The notes under the pieces were generated by a model. The model made no database searches. It was not told where the DNA came from and was given only the letters and a program-made list of their open reading frames with translations. Source: Saururus chinensis (lineage: Eukaryota > Streptophyta > Magnoliopsida > Piperales > Saururaceae). Taken from it: 64,000 nucleotides of DNA. The translations under genes were made by a program, and so were the position numbers. Shown piece by piece: positions 1 to 11,019 of the stretch; positions within the stretch are counted from its first letter, which is position 1, and each line of letters begins with the position of its first letter. The stretch is taken from contig CP141140.1 in the NCBI GenBank assembly GCA_035235625.1, positions 25,192,685-25,256,684 of the forward strand, read 5' to 3'.

Positions 1-701
1 GCCAAAGATTTTAGAACAACTTTGAGGTAGTTGCTAATTGTAGATGCAACTTTCTTAAAGGGAAAGTATCCTAGACAGCTCTTGATAGCGACTGCACTGG
101 ATGGGAAGAATAATATGTTGTGTGTTGCATTTGCAGTGGTTGAGAACAAGTGTGAGAAAATATTGTGCTAGTTTCTTGACAGCCAAGTTGGATACAATTG
201 TTTTTGATAGAATGAAGCACTTGAAAAATGCTGTTAAGGAGTTTTTTCCATCTACACACCATGGATATTGCATCTGTCACATGACAGCAAATATGCTTGA
301 TAGATTTAAGGACAACTGCCTAAAGAACCAGCTCCATGTTACAACCGAAACTTTCAAACAGAATGTGTATGAAGAAACAATGAACAACACTAAAGAACAC
401 AATCCCAAAGCATATGCTTGGATAAATAAGATAGGTTCATAGCATTGGATCAATGTCGCATGTCCAAGAAAAGGATATGGAACCCTCAGCTCAAACAGGT
501 CTAAAAGTGCTAATGTAATATTCAAAAAAGTCGGATTGATTTCTATAACTCAGTTAATTGAGCATACAAGGGAGCACATGACCGCATTATTTGATAAACG
601 TCGGAGAGATGGCCAGAATATGATAGAAGATTTAACCCCATTGCTCTCAAACACATCAAAAATAGGTGTGAAGAAGCAAGGAATGTGCATGTATTGCATG
701 T
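1..701 (+). pseudogene. MULE transposase, catalytic part (degenerate)
   Basis: This is the remnant of a Mutator-like (MULE) transposase, the DDE enzyme that cuts and pastes Mutator elements. The frame at 101-442 reads FDRMKHLKNAVKEFFPSTHH, which matches the family pattern of an acidic residue, then a helix, then a Phe-Pro-x-x-HH-x-x-C block. The block ends YCICHMTANM. The frame at 536-700 continues with an HTREHMTALFDKRR segment that resembles the region after the catalytic core. The 5' part lies outside the window, and the frame breaks between 442 and 536. The reading frame stays open up to a plausible donor at 702. It belongs with the SWIM and zinc-knuckle exon at 991-1434. The family call is firm; the exact catalytic residues cannot be assigned from this fragment. 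Confidence 0.72.
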
Positions 702-990
702 GTAAATGTAGGAATTCTAGGTTAACTCGCTATATCACCAGGTATATTACGTTTATACATTGTTGTCCATATCGTGTGTATGTTTACACGTTAATTGTCC
801 ATATCGTGTAAGTCTGTATGTTTTACTTACACGTGGTATGTTAGTCTTACGGGTTGTGTGACCAATGACACGACTCGTCCATTTACCGTGTAAGTGTCTC
901 TATTTTACTTGGTATGGTTAGCCTTACTAGTCGTGTAATTGATGACATGACATTGTCCATTTATCGTCATCTCATTCACATGATATGTAG
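702..990 (+). repeat. Inferred MULE intron 1 filled with ATCGTGT/ACACGAT palindromes
   Basis: This 289-bp stretch separates two transposase coding segments. It starts with a GT donor (GTAAAT) and ends with AG at 989-990. The interior carries several copies of a short motif and its complement, for example TCGTGTAAGTCTGTATG near 793, GTGTGACCAATGACACGA near 856 and GTCGTGTAATTGATGACA near 932. The splice sites are inferred from the reading frames on each side; the palindromes are seen directly. Confidence 0.6.
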
Positions 991-1434
991 TGAACGGGAT
1001 GTTGTGAATCTCATTGAACGTAGCTACATATGTGGAAAGTTTTAGCATTTGGGGCTACCGTGTAAACATGCAATTGCAACAATTGATCACAAACACTTCT
1101 ATGTGTTTGACTACTATGAAAAATAGTAATCTACAGAAACATATAGATTGACCTCTAGAGAGTTAGTACACCCAACAAAAGATAGGCACCAGTGGGCATT
1201 GACTGGAGTTCTGCCTACATTCAGCCCACCTATCCCACAAAGGTAGCGCGGGCATCCACAAAAAAATCAGATAGAGTTACAACCAAATGTCAAAGCCCCA
1301 CGAAAATGTGGAGCATGCGAGCAGTTGGGTCACAACCGCAAACGATGTACCAGCGCACAAGGTGAACCTCCCAATGTGACAGATGTTCCAACTATAAGCC
1401 GAAGGAGGGCGAATAAACAAGTAGGAAAATGACG
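991..1434 (+). pseudogene. MULE transposase C-terminus: SWIM finger and CCHC zinc knuckle
   Basis: This exon carries the C-terminal zinc modules typical of plant MULE transposases. At 1031-1078 the frame reads CGKF, a stop, then HLGLPCKHAIA, which is the SWIM pattern ending in C-x-H. Its first cysteine is lost (the family has C-x-C, here Y-I-C), and a TAG stands where Gln is expected. At 1308-1349 a complete zinc knuckle reads CGACEQLGHNRKRC, that is C-x2-C-x4-H-x4-C. A basic tail follows, to a stop near 1432. SWIM plus knuckle after a MULE core is the usual domain order, so this is the same gene as the segment before 702. The internal stop makes it a pseudogene. Confidence 0.75.
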
Positions 1435-2741
1435 TAAGGAAAGGAAGCATCAATCAGGGCTCCCTTTTCTAGCCCCATTCTTTAGCTGATGGATGGAACA
1501 CGATGTCATGAACATTTTTGTATATGCATCGTGACATCGACAACATGCACTAGTTAATCAATGTGTTGTCGAGAACACGATATTTTGATGTTTTTTTGCA
1601 TATAGTGTACACTATATATATCGTGTAATCGGTAACACGTCCAAAGGTTTTACATGTTACCAATTACACGATAAGAAACGACTATAGTGAAGATTATACT
1701 ATTGCTAGACATGTCACCAATTACACAATATTGGTCATGTCATGTGATCATAAACAAGACAATTTCTTGAATTTAGCCACCTAATTCCGAAGGGTAACTC
1801 TCATTTACAACATCAACATTTCTCGAAGAGTCGCCACAATTTCCAGCGTATCAATTAAATTTGAATCACCAATTTCCAATGTTTCAAATTCGGGCCGAAG
1901 ACGACAATATGGTAACTTGGACCAACAAGAAATATATGGAAAGAATTCATTACCCAATCCTACATGATATATGGGAAATTTTCCATAACCTTCTAGATCG
2001 GTCTGCCGAGCCTAGCGGTTCATATCCCCCACAAAATGGCTATATATAATGGCCACTGCTGGAATTCTTAAGCATACATACTTGGTCTGAAATGATAGGA
2101 GGCGTCACCATGGATGTTGGCTTCCTGTCGTATGTCTCAAGTCCATGTCCATGGGGGTGTCTTCTATTGGTTCCAACTTCCAGGAGTCTGCATGGAGAAC
2201 GCTCGCCCACTAATCTTCAGCCCCAAGACAGAGCCTTCGGGACGTTGCTATAGCACCCAATGGTGATTCGTCCCCTCTTTAGATACAGTCCTCATTAGCC
2301 TCTAAAGGGGGGTGATGCACTATCAAGTATTATTTCAATGTTGCGAATATTTTGTCACATTTTAAGTGATTGGTCTTCACCAGCCTCTAAAGTGGTTCAT
2401 ATTGTTATTTTATTTGTATTTTTAAAGTTCTGTACAAATTAGTACTTTGGATGTAATAAATTAATGTTATGTAAAGAAAAATATTAAGAACAATTTTATC
2501 TTTTTACCCATACAAAGTAATGGAGTAATGATGTGTAGGTCGTCCCTTTGGATACACAACTAACGTGCCAATCATGTTCTTACTAACACGATGATTATTT
2601 CTTTATCGTATTTTGTGTGACCAATGACACGATATACTACATGTTGTTTGAACAATAACATGCCCTAGTTGACTATCATGATATCAATAACACGAAAATA
2701 TGAATTTTTGTTTGAAATTGCATTTTTTGGGACACGACAGT
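1435..2741. repeat. Spacer with two more palindrome clusters
   Basis: No gene is recognisable here. Clusters of the ATCGTGT/ACACGAT palindrome lie at about 1490-1770 (for example TCGTGTAATCGGTAACACG near 1620 and its complement near 1650) and at about 2550-2720. Between them, 1780-2520 is unassigned AT-rich sequence with a 62-codon open frame at 1861-2049 that I do not recognise. The spacer probably lies inside the MULE, between the transposase and the ULP1-like gene. Confidence 0.5.
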
Positions 2742-3600
2742 TGTAAGATCCCTAACCCGATTTATTTTATTTAATTATGTGTTTTGGTGTTAATTAGTTG
2801 GTTTTTCTTGTTTTAGGGTTAAAAGGGGTTAATGGTAGTTTTATTGAGGTTTTCATTTGATTGTATAAGTTTCCATACTAAACTTAATTTTTGGGATTTT
2901 ATAGAATTTTTCTGTACAATTAGGGCACGGGTCCCACTGTGGGCCCCATGCTCATTTTTTTGGTGTGAAGGTCCTAAAAGACCCTAAATTGCACTTATTT
3001 CATCATAAAAGAGTTTCAAAATTTTTACTCTTCATTTTAGACCTAAAATGAGCAAATTACCTATTTTTAGTACAAAATTCTATTTGTACTCCAACTTTCC
3101 ATATTCTTACCCCAATAACTTACTATAAATAGAAAATCCTAGCTCCATTCCCATTTGGGAAGGGCTGAGATCTGGGAGGCTGAGAAGCCCTAATCCCTAT
3201 ACTAAAGAAGGAAAGCTTGATTTAGGTAAGTTTAGTCTTGATTTTGCATTAATCTCTTAGGGTTTTGCTTAATCTTTCTTAATCTCATCTTTTCTAAGGT
3301 TGAATCTTGTTTTACCCTACTAAAGTTTCTAATTTTAATTTCTATTTCACACCTCTAATGAGGGATTTTTATTTTTAGACAAAGAAAGCCCTAGATCTAC
3401 AAGTTTAAAGTGATTTCAGCTTAAATAATCGGATTTATTAAGGTATTAATTAAACCCTAAATGTGGGTAGGGATTTGAAGAGATTGGAGCTTCAATTTTG
3501 GACCCAAAGCTCTACATTTATTTGTATGCATGATTTTTGGTATTTCATGTTTTAGAACACATGCAGTAGGTATTCTCAATAGCTTATCTTGTTTTCAAGC
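2742..3600 (+). mobile_element. Truncated long LTR (family 1), 5' part
   Basis: The sequence starts TGTAAGATCCCTAACCCG and follows the same plan as the full LTRs at 17825 and 24118. It has a U3 of about 0.38 kb with the phrase GGGTCCCACTGTGGGCCC, then the TATA box TATAAAT at 3124-3130. After that comes a leader with CATTTGGGAAGGGCTGAGA and splice-like GGTAAG and TTAGGGTTTTGC words. Similarity fades near 3600, where ATCGTGT palindromes reappear. The 3' half, with its minisatellite and GGGGCGTGACA end, is missing. No target duplication can be assigned. Confidence 0.6.
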
Positions 3601-4852
3601 ATAGGATAGGTCATATATCGTGTTTTGATAAGACGATAATTGATTTTCAAGTGTTGCACTATCATGTGTTCAATAATATGTTAATGTATATGTTGTGTAA
3701 TTCAATGTTCTAAAACCCAGCCTAGACCCTGACCCGGATTAGTGGCTGGGCCAGGTTGACCCGGGTGATAATGTCATCATCAAAAACAAATTATAAGATT
3801 TCCCCGTAACACTAAAAAAAATTAGTTAAACCTGTTTCAAAATCTTATTTAAACCTATTTAATCATTCAAAATATTGTTCATTCCAACCACATCTAAACC
3901 TACACTACTCATTCAAACTCATACTTGGGGCTGCCTAAAGATGCAGTAGTAGTAGGTGTGTTCCCTAAAGATACACTTGGGGCTGCCTCCATAGATGCAC
4001 TAGCACAAGAAGACCCCGACCCTGATGCCATTGTATATATACTTGTAAAAACTATTACAAGATAAAAATGATCAATCAAACAATTATTTTAAAAAAAACA
4101 CAACTGATAATTCACCCAAAATTTTTTTGCCACAAACTAATTACAAGTTTACAACCCTTTGAAATAAAAAAAAATATAGTGTTCACATGATTTAATAAGT
4201 CAACAACAAAATTTAACTTAATAAGAGATCAAATTGGACTGCAACACAAACAAAGTATTCACATGATTTCCATAAAATTAAGTCCATCTAAATCTGGTCT
4301 AGCATTCACTAAAAAGCTATAGGGGAGTGATAGTTTTTATAGTTCAAGAAATAAATACATCAACACCGCAAAAAATATCCTAATATGAAAAGAATTGGCA
4401 GAATACTTAAAACCTTTATTGTTCGTAAATTTAGATGATACAGAAATGCCGTATATACTTAAGTTAAAACTTACAATGGCCGAAGGTACTGGATGTTCGG
4501 CAAGTTCCAACTGCTCAGATCAAGCTAGACCCCAGAAGCTTGCGCAGAACGGAATGGATGAGATCGCCACTGTGCAGAATGAAACAGAATGGCAGAAGAA
4601 GGTACTAAGAACAGTGGAGAAGTGTTCCTGTAAGGGAGAAAAAAATGTCGTTGTGAGGCAAATGGGGAAAAAAGGTAGATGGGGCAAAGCTATAGAATAT
4701 AAAGAAAGGAATTGATGAGAAGATAAATGAGGGATTTTTATCGGAGATAGGTTTTTGATGGAGAGAGATCTTTGCCGAAGACGGATTTTCACCAGAGAGG
4801 AAGCTGCCTAACTAAATCGCCCAAATTTCCTCCCTTTTAGGCCATGAACGAC
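3601..4852. other. Unassigned AT-rich DNA with MULE-palindrome and GC-motif remnants
   Basis: At 3617-3690 there are further ATCGTGT-like palindromes. At 3711-3770 there is a GC-rich run with CCCGGATTAGTGGCTGGGCC and GTTGACCCGGG, a style common at ends of plant non-autonomous DNA transposons; I could not pair it with a second end. A 106-codon open frame lies at 4395-4715. It resembles no family I know, and an equally open frame overlaps it on the other strand, so I do not call it a gene. Confidence 0.4.
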
Positions 4853-5660
4853 TGATAAGTATGAAATCTATATCTATTTTATATGCCTTTTTACCTTATT
4901 TGCTAGTATAGATTAGGTTAATTTAGAGTTAATTATAGTTTATTTAGATTAAGATAAATATTAGTATTTTAGTTTAATTATTAATGATTTTGTAGTTATT
5001 AGTTGTTTAGACATGTATTTAAATCAAGTTGGAATTTTAATTACATTATACATGTCTAAAATATGGTATTTTATGTTTTGTAGGTAAAGTGCACTTATCG
5101 AAGTACTTGGACGATGTTTGAAATGCTTAAAAATAGTCTTCACATGCTTTAAAGTGATTTGGACAACTTTTCGGAGTTATAAACAAGTTAGAAATTAATA
5201 TGGACACGAAGGAAAGCTTAATGAACAGAATATGAACTGTCCAGGAAAACAGAAACACTGTAGCCGATCGATCGGGGTCACTTACCGATCGATCGGGATA
5301 ACATGAATTCAGATAAAAATACAGTGTAGCCGATCGATCGGTCATGCAGGGCGATCGATCGGCATAACGTACAGTTTCCTTGTTTGATCCAAATTTCAAT
5401 CCTTTTCATATTGGACTTCTTTCTACGGAACTTATGCCTATAAAAAGACATATTTAGCTTAGAATTAGAGGATTCCAGTAGATTTTAGGAAGAGAAAAAG
5501 GAAGAAGAAGATGGAAGAGAACTCAAAGCTTTCAATGGAGATTCAAGTGCTTTCTTCTACAATGGAAGGCTAGACTTTTCTTTTACTTAGGAGTTGATGA
5601 AGCTATAGATAAGTTTCAGTTTCTTTTCTTTTTAATTTAGATCTCAGTTGTGAATTATGA
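4853..5660 (+). mobile_element. LTR-like promoter segment with four CGATCGATCG dyads
   Basis: This AT-rich segment has a strong TATA box (TATAAAA at 5439-5445) preceded by four copies of the dyad CCGATCGATCGG, at about 5263-5275, 5285-5297, 5329-5341 and 5350-5362. The last two are paired around GTCATGCAGGG, as in the long LTRs at 18927-19022 and 25222-25318. Its boundaries are unclear. A start near TGATAAGTATG at about 4853 is a guess, and no target duplication was found. I read it as part of another LTR, not as a host promoter, because no gene follows. Confidence 0.4.
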
Positions 5661-5665
5661 CAATT

Positions 5666-7360
5666 TGTGATGGCCACCCTTTTTTATAATAATAATAATA
5701 ATAGTAATCATCATAAATGTTCAACATGCTTGACCATCACACATATGTCCAAACATGACTGTCGTCAATGCTGAGAACAGTCACATATGCATTATATTAA
5801 TCATATTCATACCACAGAGTCATAGCAGAGCCAAAATATTTCACATGCACTTAATAAAATCTTACACACAGACCAAGTACCCCGAGGAGTAGAGCCGATA
5901 GTTTTTACAAGCCTTACAAGTCTCCAGGTACATTGTGCCCTTAAACTATAGTCATATAAATATTACATATTTTCCATAAGAAGAGAGTAGATAAATTATT
6001 TGGGACACTATTCTTCCTTCACTTCCGCCCTTACTGCATTACCTGTAGAATCTGAGGGTGGGTGAGTATTTTTATACTCAGCGGGTTGATTTAAAATCTA
6101 AAAGAAATGCTAAGAAGAAATATCTTTGAAAACCCTTATAGCAGTTTCTTTAGAAACCTTTATCAATGATAAATTATGCACAAGACAAAACTGCTTTGAA
6201 TCACATCAAATCCATAAGCCGCAATACCCTATGGCTTACACTCCGTGTTCATGGGGCAAACGACGACCACTAAGGGACGAAGTTTTCCGAAGATACTCCA
6301 CCCTGTGAGCACTACTTGCGATTATTTTTCTCGGCGGGCATCATCACTCTATGATAATTTTTGGTTCTTAAACCCATGAATTACTCATCACACAATCCAA
6401 AACATAGCAAAACCCATGCTAAAATAGTTCATCACATAGCATGTCTTCCATAAATGAGTCACATAGCATAGTCATGTCAAATCATGCATAAAACGTTATA
6501 CCAAGCAAGCGTTTAGAGTTTAAACCCCCTACCTTAAACCTTGGTTAGAAAATAGTAATTGTAGAAGCCTTGAATGATGAAAACGACCCCACCACCCATC
6601 CAAAACATTCGATTTAGTAGAGAACATCTTTCGAATGACTCGATTCCGACATAAAATGGTTGAAAACAGAGGAAAATAAATTTCAGAAGTGGAAAAACTA
6701 GAAACAGACGAAAAATGAGGCATGGGACCACTATTATAGGTATGTGCATGGGGGTGCGTGTGTCATGTGGTGCATGTCATGCAGTCGTGATGCGCATGTG
6801 ACTCACGTCGCACACACGTTTTTCATGCTGCCCGGACCTGGGCCGTGTGTTCAGCACAATGATGCACGGCTATGTGTGCTGCAATCGTCATTGCGTTGTT
6901 GGCCAGTGGTCCCATGGGCCTAGGTCCACACGGCACTGCCATGCCGGTTGACACAGCTGATGTCAGCCATGTGCGTTAACCAATTTTTATTTGTTTATTT
7001 TAAAAAAATCAAAAGTTTTAAACGCGCATATCTTTCTCTCTAGGACTCCGATTCACACGTTCATAGTACCATTAGGCTCATATCGACAAGCCCTACAAAA
7101 CTAGACTCACATCAATATGTTATTCTGCACTTTTAAAGTAGGTCCCACCCCTGTGGCACATTTCCTGAGGCTATAACTTTTGACCCCAGTGTTCGAATCA
7201 AGCACTTCGAAAGCCGTTATACTCGTCTTTCTGTGCTCTACCATAATCTTATAAGGCTTCACTATGTAACAATCTTTAACTAATAAAAAAATGCTACCAA
7301 CTTCAAAATTAACTTATTAGAGGTGAAAAGGAAACTTACAAGAAATTCAGGGTTGTTACA
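5666..7360 (-). mobile_element. LTR remnant, reverse orientation (family 2)
   Basis: Read on the minus strand it starts TGTAACAACCCTGA (plus-strand end CAGGGTTGTTACA at 7348-7360), and it reaches about 5666. It contains the palindrome TGAGTATTTTTATACTCA at 6063-6080, which recurs in the other LTRs. It shares the block GTAGGTCCCACCC...TTTCCTGAGGC (near 7138-7175) with the LTR at 28110-30156. There is no coding sequence of note. The TG...CA ends are plausible, but the 5-bp flanks do not match, so the left border may be eroded. Confidence 0.5.
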
Positions 7361-7461
7361 TGATCAGAGGCATATCATTAGCCTACCAAAACATCATGAG
7401 CTGACAGGATGAGTGCTCCGCCACCGCTAAAATTCTTGTTGGGGCTTCATTTGTGCTCCAA

Positions 7462-7782
7462 GTAAATCTCATATTATCAATAATACAATGAATTCGATTA
7501 GCGTAGTAGTAACGACACAAATTCTCCACACTCATGTATATCACCATTTCGTTCACACAATATCATGTTTATCGTGTTTACAAAAATATGATGTATAACA
7601 CAAATGGAGAATTAATGTGTGATCGGTAAGACGAATCATCACCATATCATGTATATTGCATTCCACGATAATGGTATATCATGTAATTGATAACACGATG
7701 AAGCAGTATAGCATGTTATACATAACACGACATACTTGTAATTTGTACACTACTAACCAGTTTATTTTGTCTTGTCCACCAG
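7462..7782 (+). repeat. Inferred intron of ULP1-like gene, palindrome array
   Basis: GT at 7462 (GTAAATC) and AG at 7781-7782 (CCACCAG) bound 321 bp between coding segments. The interior carries repeated ATCATGTnnnTAACACGAT-like units, for example ATGTAATTGATAACACGATG near 7682, and GCATGTTATACATAACACGA near 7711. Confidence 0.55.
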
Positions 7783-8533
7783 GTATGGTTTTTTTACCAT
7801 ACATCTATATGGGCTCCTAGTGGTGGCCCAGGTTCACCCAACTATTGAGCAACATGGAGAAGGCCACAAAACTTGATATGGCCGATGAAAAGGTGAGGAA
7901 AAAGCTGCTTGCTCATCGCCGGATGAGGAAGTGATATGAGGAGGTGTTCATGCGTCTGAAGCTAGATTCCCAACTTATTCTCTGAATCACTCTAGTTGTC
8001 GAAGAGGCCCACTTGACGATGGACAAAAGGTGTTCCCAAAGAAAAAGAAGGCAAGCACACAGACAACTATTCATAGGACAATGAAACCAGTACACACCCA
8101 CAACGGCCAGACACCAAGGCATTAATAGTCCGGCCAAGATGTCATTGAATCCTTTGTCATGTCATGCTAGTTGATGTCATGACTGGGATTTGTGATGTTG
8201 TTTTGGAGAAGGCTATTCTATATGGGGAGCGGGGATGGAACACTAAGAGAGTTGAAGTTGCACTCCAGCAGGTTAAAAACCATCTAGAGATTGCAACAAG
8301 CCTCATAGAACAGATGCAACCCCCACTAGAACCGAAGACAGAGCGACTGCGTGAACCCCCTCAACCAGAAGTCCATCACGCATCAACTCCTCCGCTAAGA
8401 ACCAAAGGATCGCCGTCAATTCGGGTTAAGTCTAGAGCTTCCAAGTCCAGATAAGTTGTTCAACCATCTGCTCATGAAGAGCAACCAGTACCTGTCCCTA
8501 AGTCTGTTGAAGAGGATTTCATTTTAAGCACAA

Positions 8534-8841
8534 GTGAAAGAACATGACACTTTCATGTATCATTTCCATTTGGGGATTATCATGTAACAGAGCACACGAT
8601 TATGGCAACAGTCATTATTGAAGAAAAATGATATTGTTTTGGTCGTGTGAACGATCACACGATCATCGAAACACACATTAGTTAAGAAAATGATATGGTT
8701 GTGGTCGTGTGACCATTAACACAACAAGGCACTTTATCGTATTTTAGTAACTACAATTGGATGGTATATCATGTCATCCAAAACAAGATTGATGTGTATA
8801 TCATTTATGTACTAATGTGATTGCTTACTTCTTATATGCAG
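8534..8841 (+). repeat. Inferred intron of ULP1-like gene, palindrome array
   Basis: GT at 8534 and AG at 8840-8841 (TTATATGCAG) bound 308 bp. The array includes TCGTGTGAACGATCACACGA near 8643, TCGTGTGACCATTAACACAA near 8705 and a weaker unit near 8767. The acceptor has a good pyrimidine-rich lead. The donor is the best available but is not strong. Confidence 0.55.
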
Positions 8842-9774
8842 AGAAAAGGGAGCCAAAAGCTGCCTCCCAAATAAAGAAGAAGGGTCCATAGGTTGAAAGG
8901 ACTGTAATAACAAGATATTTGAAGGAAATAAATGAAGAAGTTGTGCAATCCCGACCTGTCAAGGAACAAACCCTAGAGGTCAAGGAAAAAACTCCGGAGG
9001 TCCAGGACCGATCCCGGGAGGTTTAGGAAGAAACATAGGAGGTCCAGGAATAACCCCGGGAGGGATCGAAACAACCACTGGAGGGATCAAAAGAAACCCG
9101 GGAAGCAAATCAAGAAGAGGAAAGCACAAATAGAGAAGTAGTTCCTCAAAATCCAATAAAACTGAGAATAAAGTGGAAAGCTTTAGAAGCTGCACCCTTC
9201 CTACCTCTGGTGCCCCGGAAGTCGAGGTACCCTATCACTGAACCACCTACTAAAGGTGAGGAGCTAGCCAAGTAGGTGGCCGCTTAAGGCTTGAAGAAGC
9301 CAAAGAATTTTCGCAGCTACATGGAAGAGAAGATAGCCAAGTTGGGATGCACAAAAAGTGTGGAACATAAGGCAAAGCTAGGTGATGAAGTTCCTCTGGC
9401 ATTTGTCCCTGGCCCATGCATTATCCCTCTAGCATGCCCAAAGTCCCCCACCCCAGAAACGGTGGGCTCAAATGTTACTTCTAGTAGTGCTACTGTATTA
9501 GATACACCTCCAGTTGATCAAGAAGTACCAGAGAGTGTCTACAAAGTGATAGATGTGGAAGAGCACGCTAAGCAATAGAAGAATAAGAAGGAGGTTGCTA
9601 TGGTGCCACATGACTCTTGACATGGAGTCGGTTTTTCACATGGAGATTCAGCGGACTAAAGATTAGGAGACCATCATAAATTTTCTAGAGCACCCATACA
9701 AGCAGTGGCCCATGGTGACACTTCTCTACACTCACTACATCTCTCTGCTAAAGTAGGAGTGCATAATGAATTAG

Positions 9775-10080
9775 GTATTATCATTTTATTGATCATACAT
9801 TTTATGCAAATGCATGATATTAATCACACGATATCTGAAAGACTTAAATGAATTTCTATCTATCGCATTATCGGTAACACGACATTTGCTCATATCGTTG
9901 TTTGAATAACATGCTAAGTTTCATCTCAATTTTTGCTATATGAATAGCATGCTGGTGAATACACGACTTGGAGATGCATCGTGTTGTCGGTGACAAAATA
10001 GAGTCACTTTGTATCATGAATGACACAACCTATCGATCATTGTGTCAAGACTAACATGATGGGTTTGTTATTAATTGTAG
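9775..10080 (+). repeat. Inferred intron of ULP1-like gene, palindrome array
   Basis: GT at 9775 and AG at 10079-10080 (TTAATTGTAG) bound 306 bp. The next exon begins VIDIFCQLLEEHNLRN in frame. Units include TCGCATTATCGGTAACACGA near 9863 and ATCGTGTTGTCGGTGACA near 9978. A unit near 10035 pairs ATCATTGTGT with AACATGAT. Confidence 0.6.
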
Positions 10081-10640
10081 GTAATAGACATCTTTTGCCA
10101 ACTACTGGAGGAACACAATTTGAGAAATCTAGGAACCTACCCCAATTATTTTTTCGGCAAGTTCGCCATTCAGCACTATTTTAATGTTGGGACAACCCAC
10201 GGCTAGGAGGAGAGGCAGGGAAAACTTGTTGGCCTATTATTGAGGGGGGTGAATATTAACTTGGAGAGCGGTTTTATTCATATCCACATCATGTGCCACT
10301 TTCTTTTGCTTATTATCCGATGCAGGGAGAAGAGGTTTATGTGGTATAACCCACTAAAGGGTGACCACGGCCACCACTTTGCAAAGGTGGACAACATAAG
10401 GAAACGTGTTGCACAAGAAATGGAGAAGGCCCTTCACATAAAGGGTGTGATAGACATTTGTTTGAAGATAGTGGTGTTTTCCTCATGTACAATGTAGTGA
10501 AGTTGGCAAGAGGCGTACTTCAACCTAATTTTACACAAACAGAGATAACAGGCTTGATCAGGCCTTAGATCTATGCAGTAGTTCTTTAGGGCCGAATTGA
10601 CAAGGAATTTGATCTGGAAGTAGATAAATTGTAATTAGGC

Positions 10641-11019
10641 AATAGACATTTTATAGTTTTTACACATACTGTACACAAGTTGTAAACACTCAAAATTGTT
10701 ACTGACAATACACAATTAATTAATTGACAACTTTTTTTTCGATTCCATATTGTGTAATTCTGCACTGGAAATTAACTACATCTTGTAATCGTGTTTGTAT
10801 TTACACGAAGCCGGGTTCAGTAGTGTGTCCGAATGTACAACCAATATTGATATCATATTAGTAAGCATATGATCATCGCACTAGTACTTGGAGACAAATA
10901 AGTAAACAGACAGCTAATGATGCTATCATGTATTATATCAGATGATATATACCACCATCGTGTATTCAATAAGACGATATATACCACTATCATGTATTCA
11001 ATAAGGTGATATGTACCAT
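10641..11019. repeat. 3' flank of the ULP1-like gene with palindrome units
   Basis: There is no coding sequence here. From about 10750 to 11015 the same motif appears as spaced ATCGTGT/ACGATAT pairs. At 10923-11012 it forms three successive units of about 35 bp around ATCATGTATT, ATCGTGTATTCAATAAGACG and ATCATGTATTCAATAAGGTG. The stretch ends where the reverse LTR begins. Confidence 0.55.

Larger units (their letters stand above)
7361..10640 (+). pseudogene. ULP1-like (C48) protease gene carried by the MULE, degenerate
   Basis: This resembles the ULP1-type SUMO-protease genes carried by some plant MULEs (the Kaonashi type is the known precedent). Inferred exons are about 7361-7461, 7783-8533, 8842-9774 and 10081-10640. 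A linker exon carries imperfect EVQE-type repeats (8975-9110). Exon 4 opens VIDIFCQLLEEHNLRN. It then gives CHFLLLIIRCREKRFMWYNP and, after a frameshift near 10460, DSGVFLMYNVVKLARG. Against the family His-Asp-Cys triad this reads His (CHF), Asn (WYNP) and Ser (DSGVF, codon 10470-10472), so two catalytic residues appear lost. Several in-frame stops confirm decay. The gene follows the MULE transposase on the same strand. Confidence 0.62.

Noticed and set aside
4395-4715. 106-codon open frame as a gene
   Set aside because: No motif, no splice context, and an overlapping minus frame of similar length.
2742-7360. One single 4.6-kb LTR element with ends TGTAAGATCC and GGTTGTTACA
   Set aside because: The two ends are inverted starts of different LTRs, flanks do not match (ACAGT against TGATC), and no gag or pol lies between.
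1-11019. Terminal inverted repeats of the MULE
   Set aside because: I looked for long matching ends at both sides and found none; the left end lies before the window and the right end may be hidden by the LTR at 11020.
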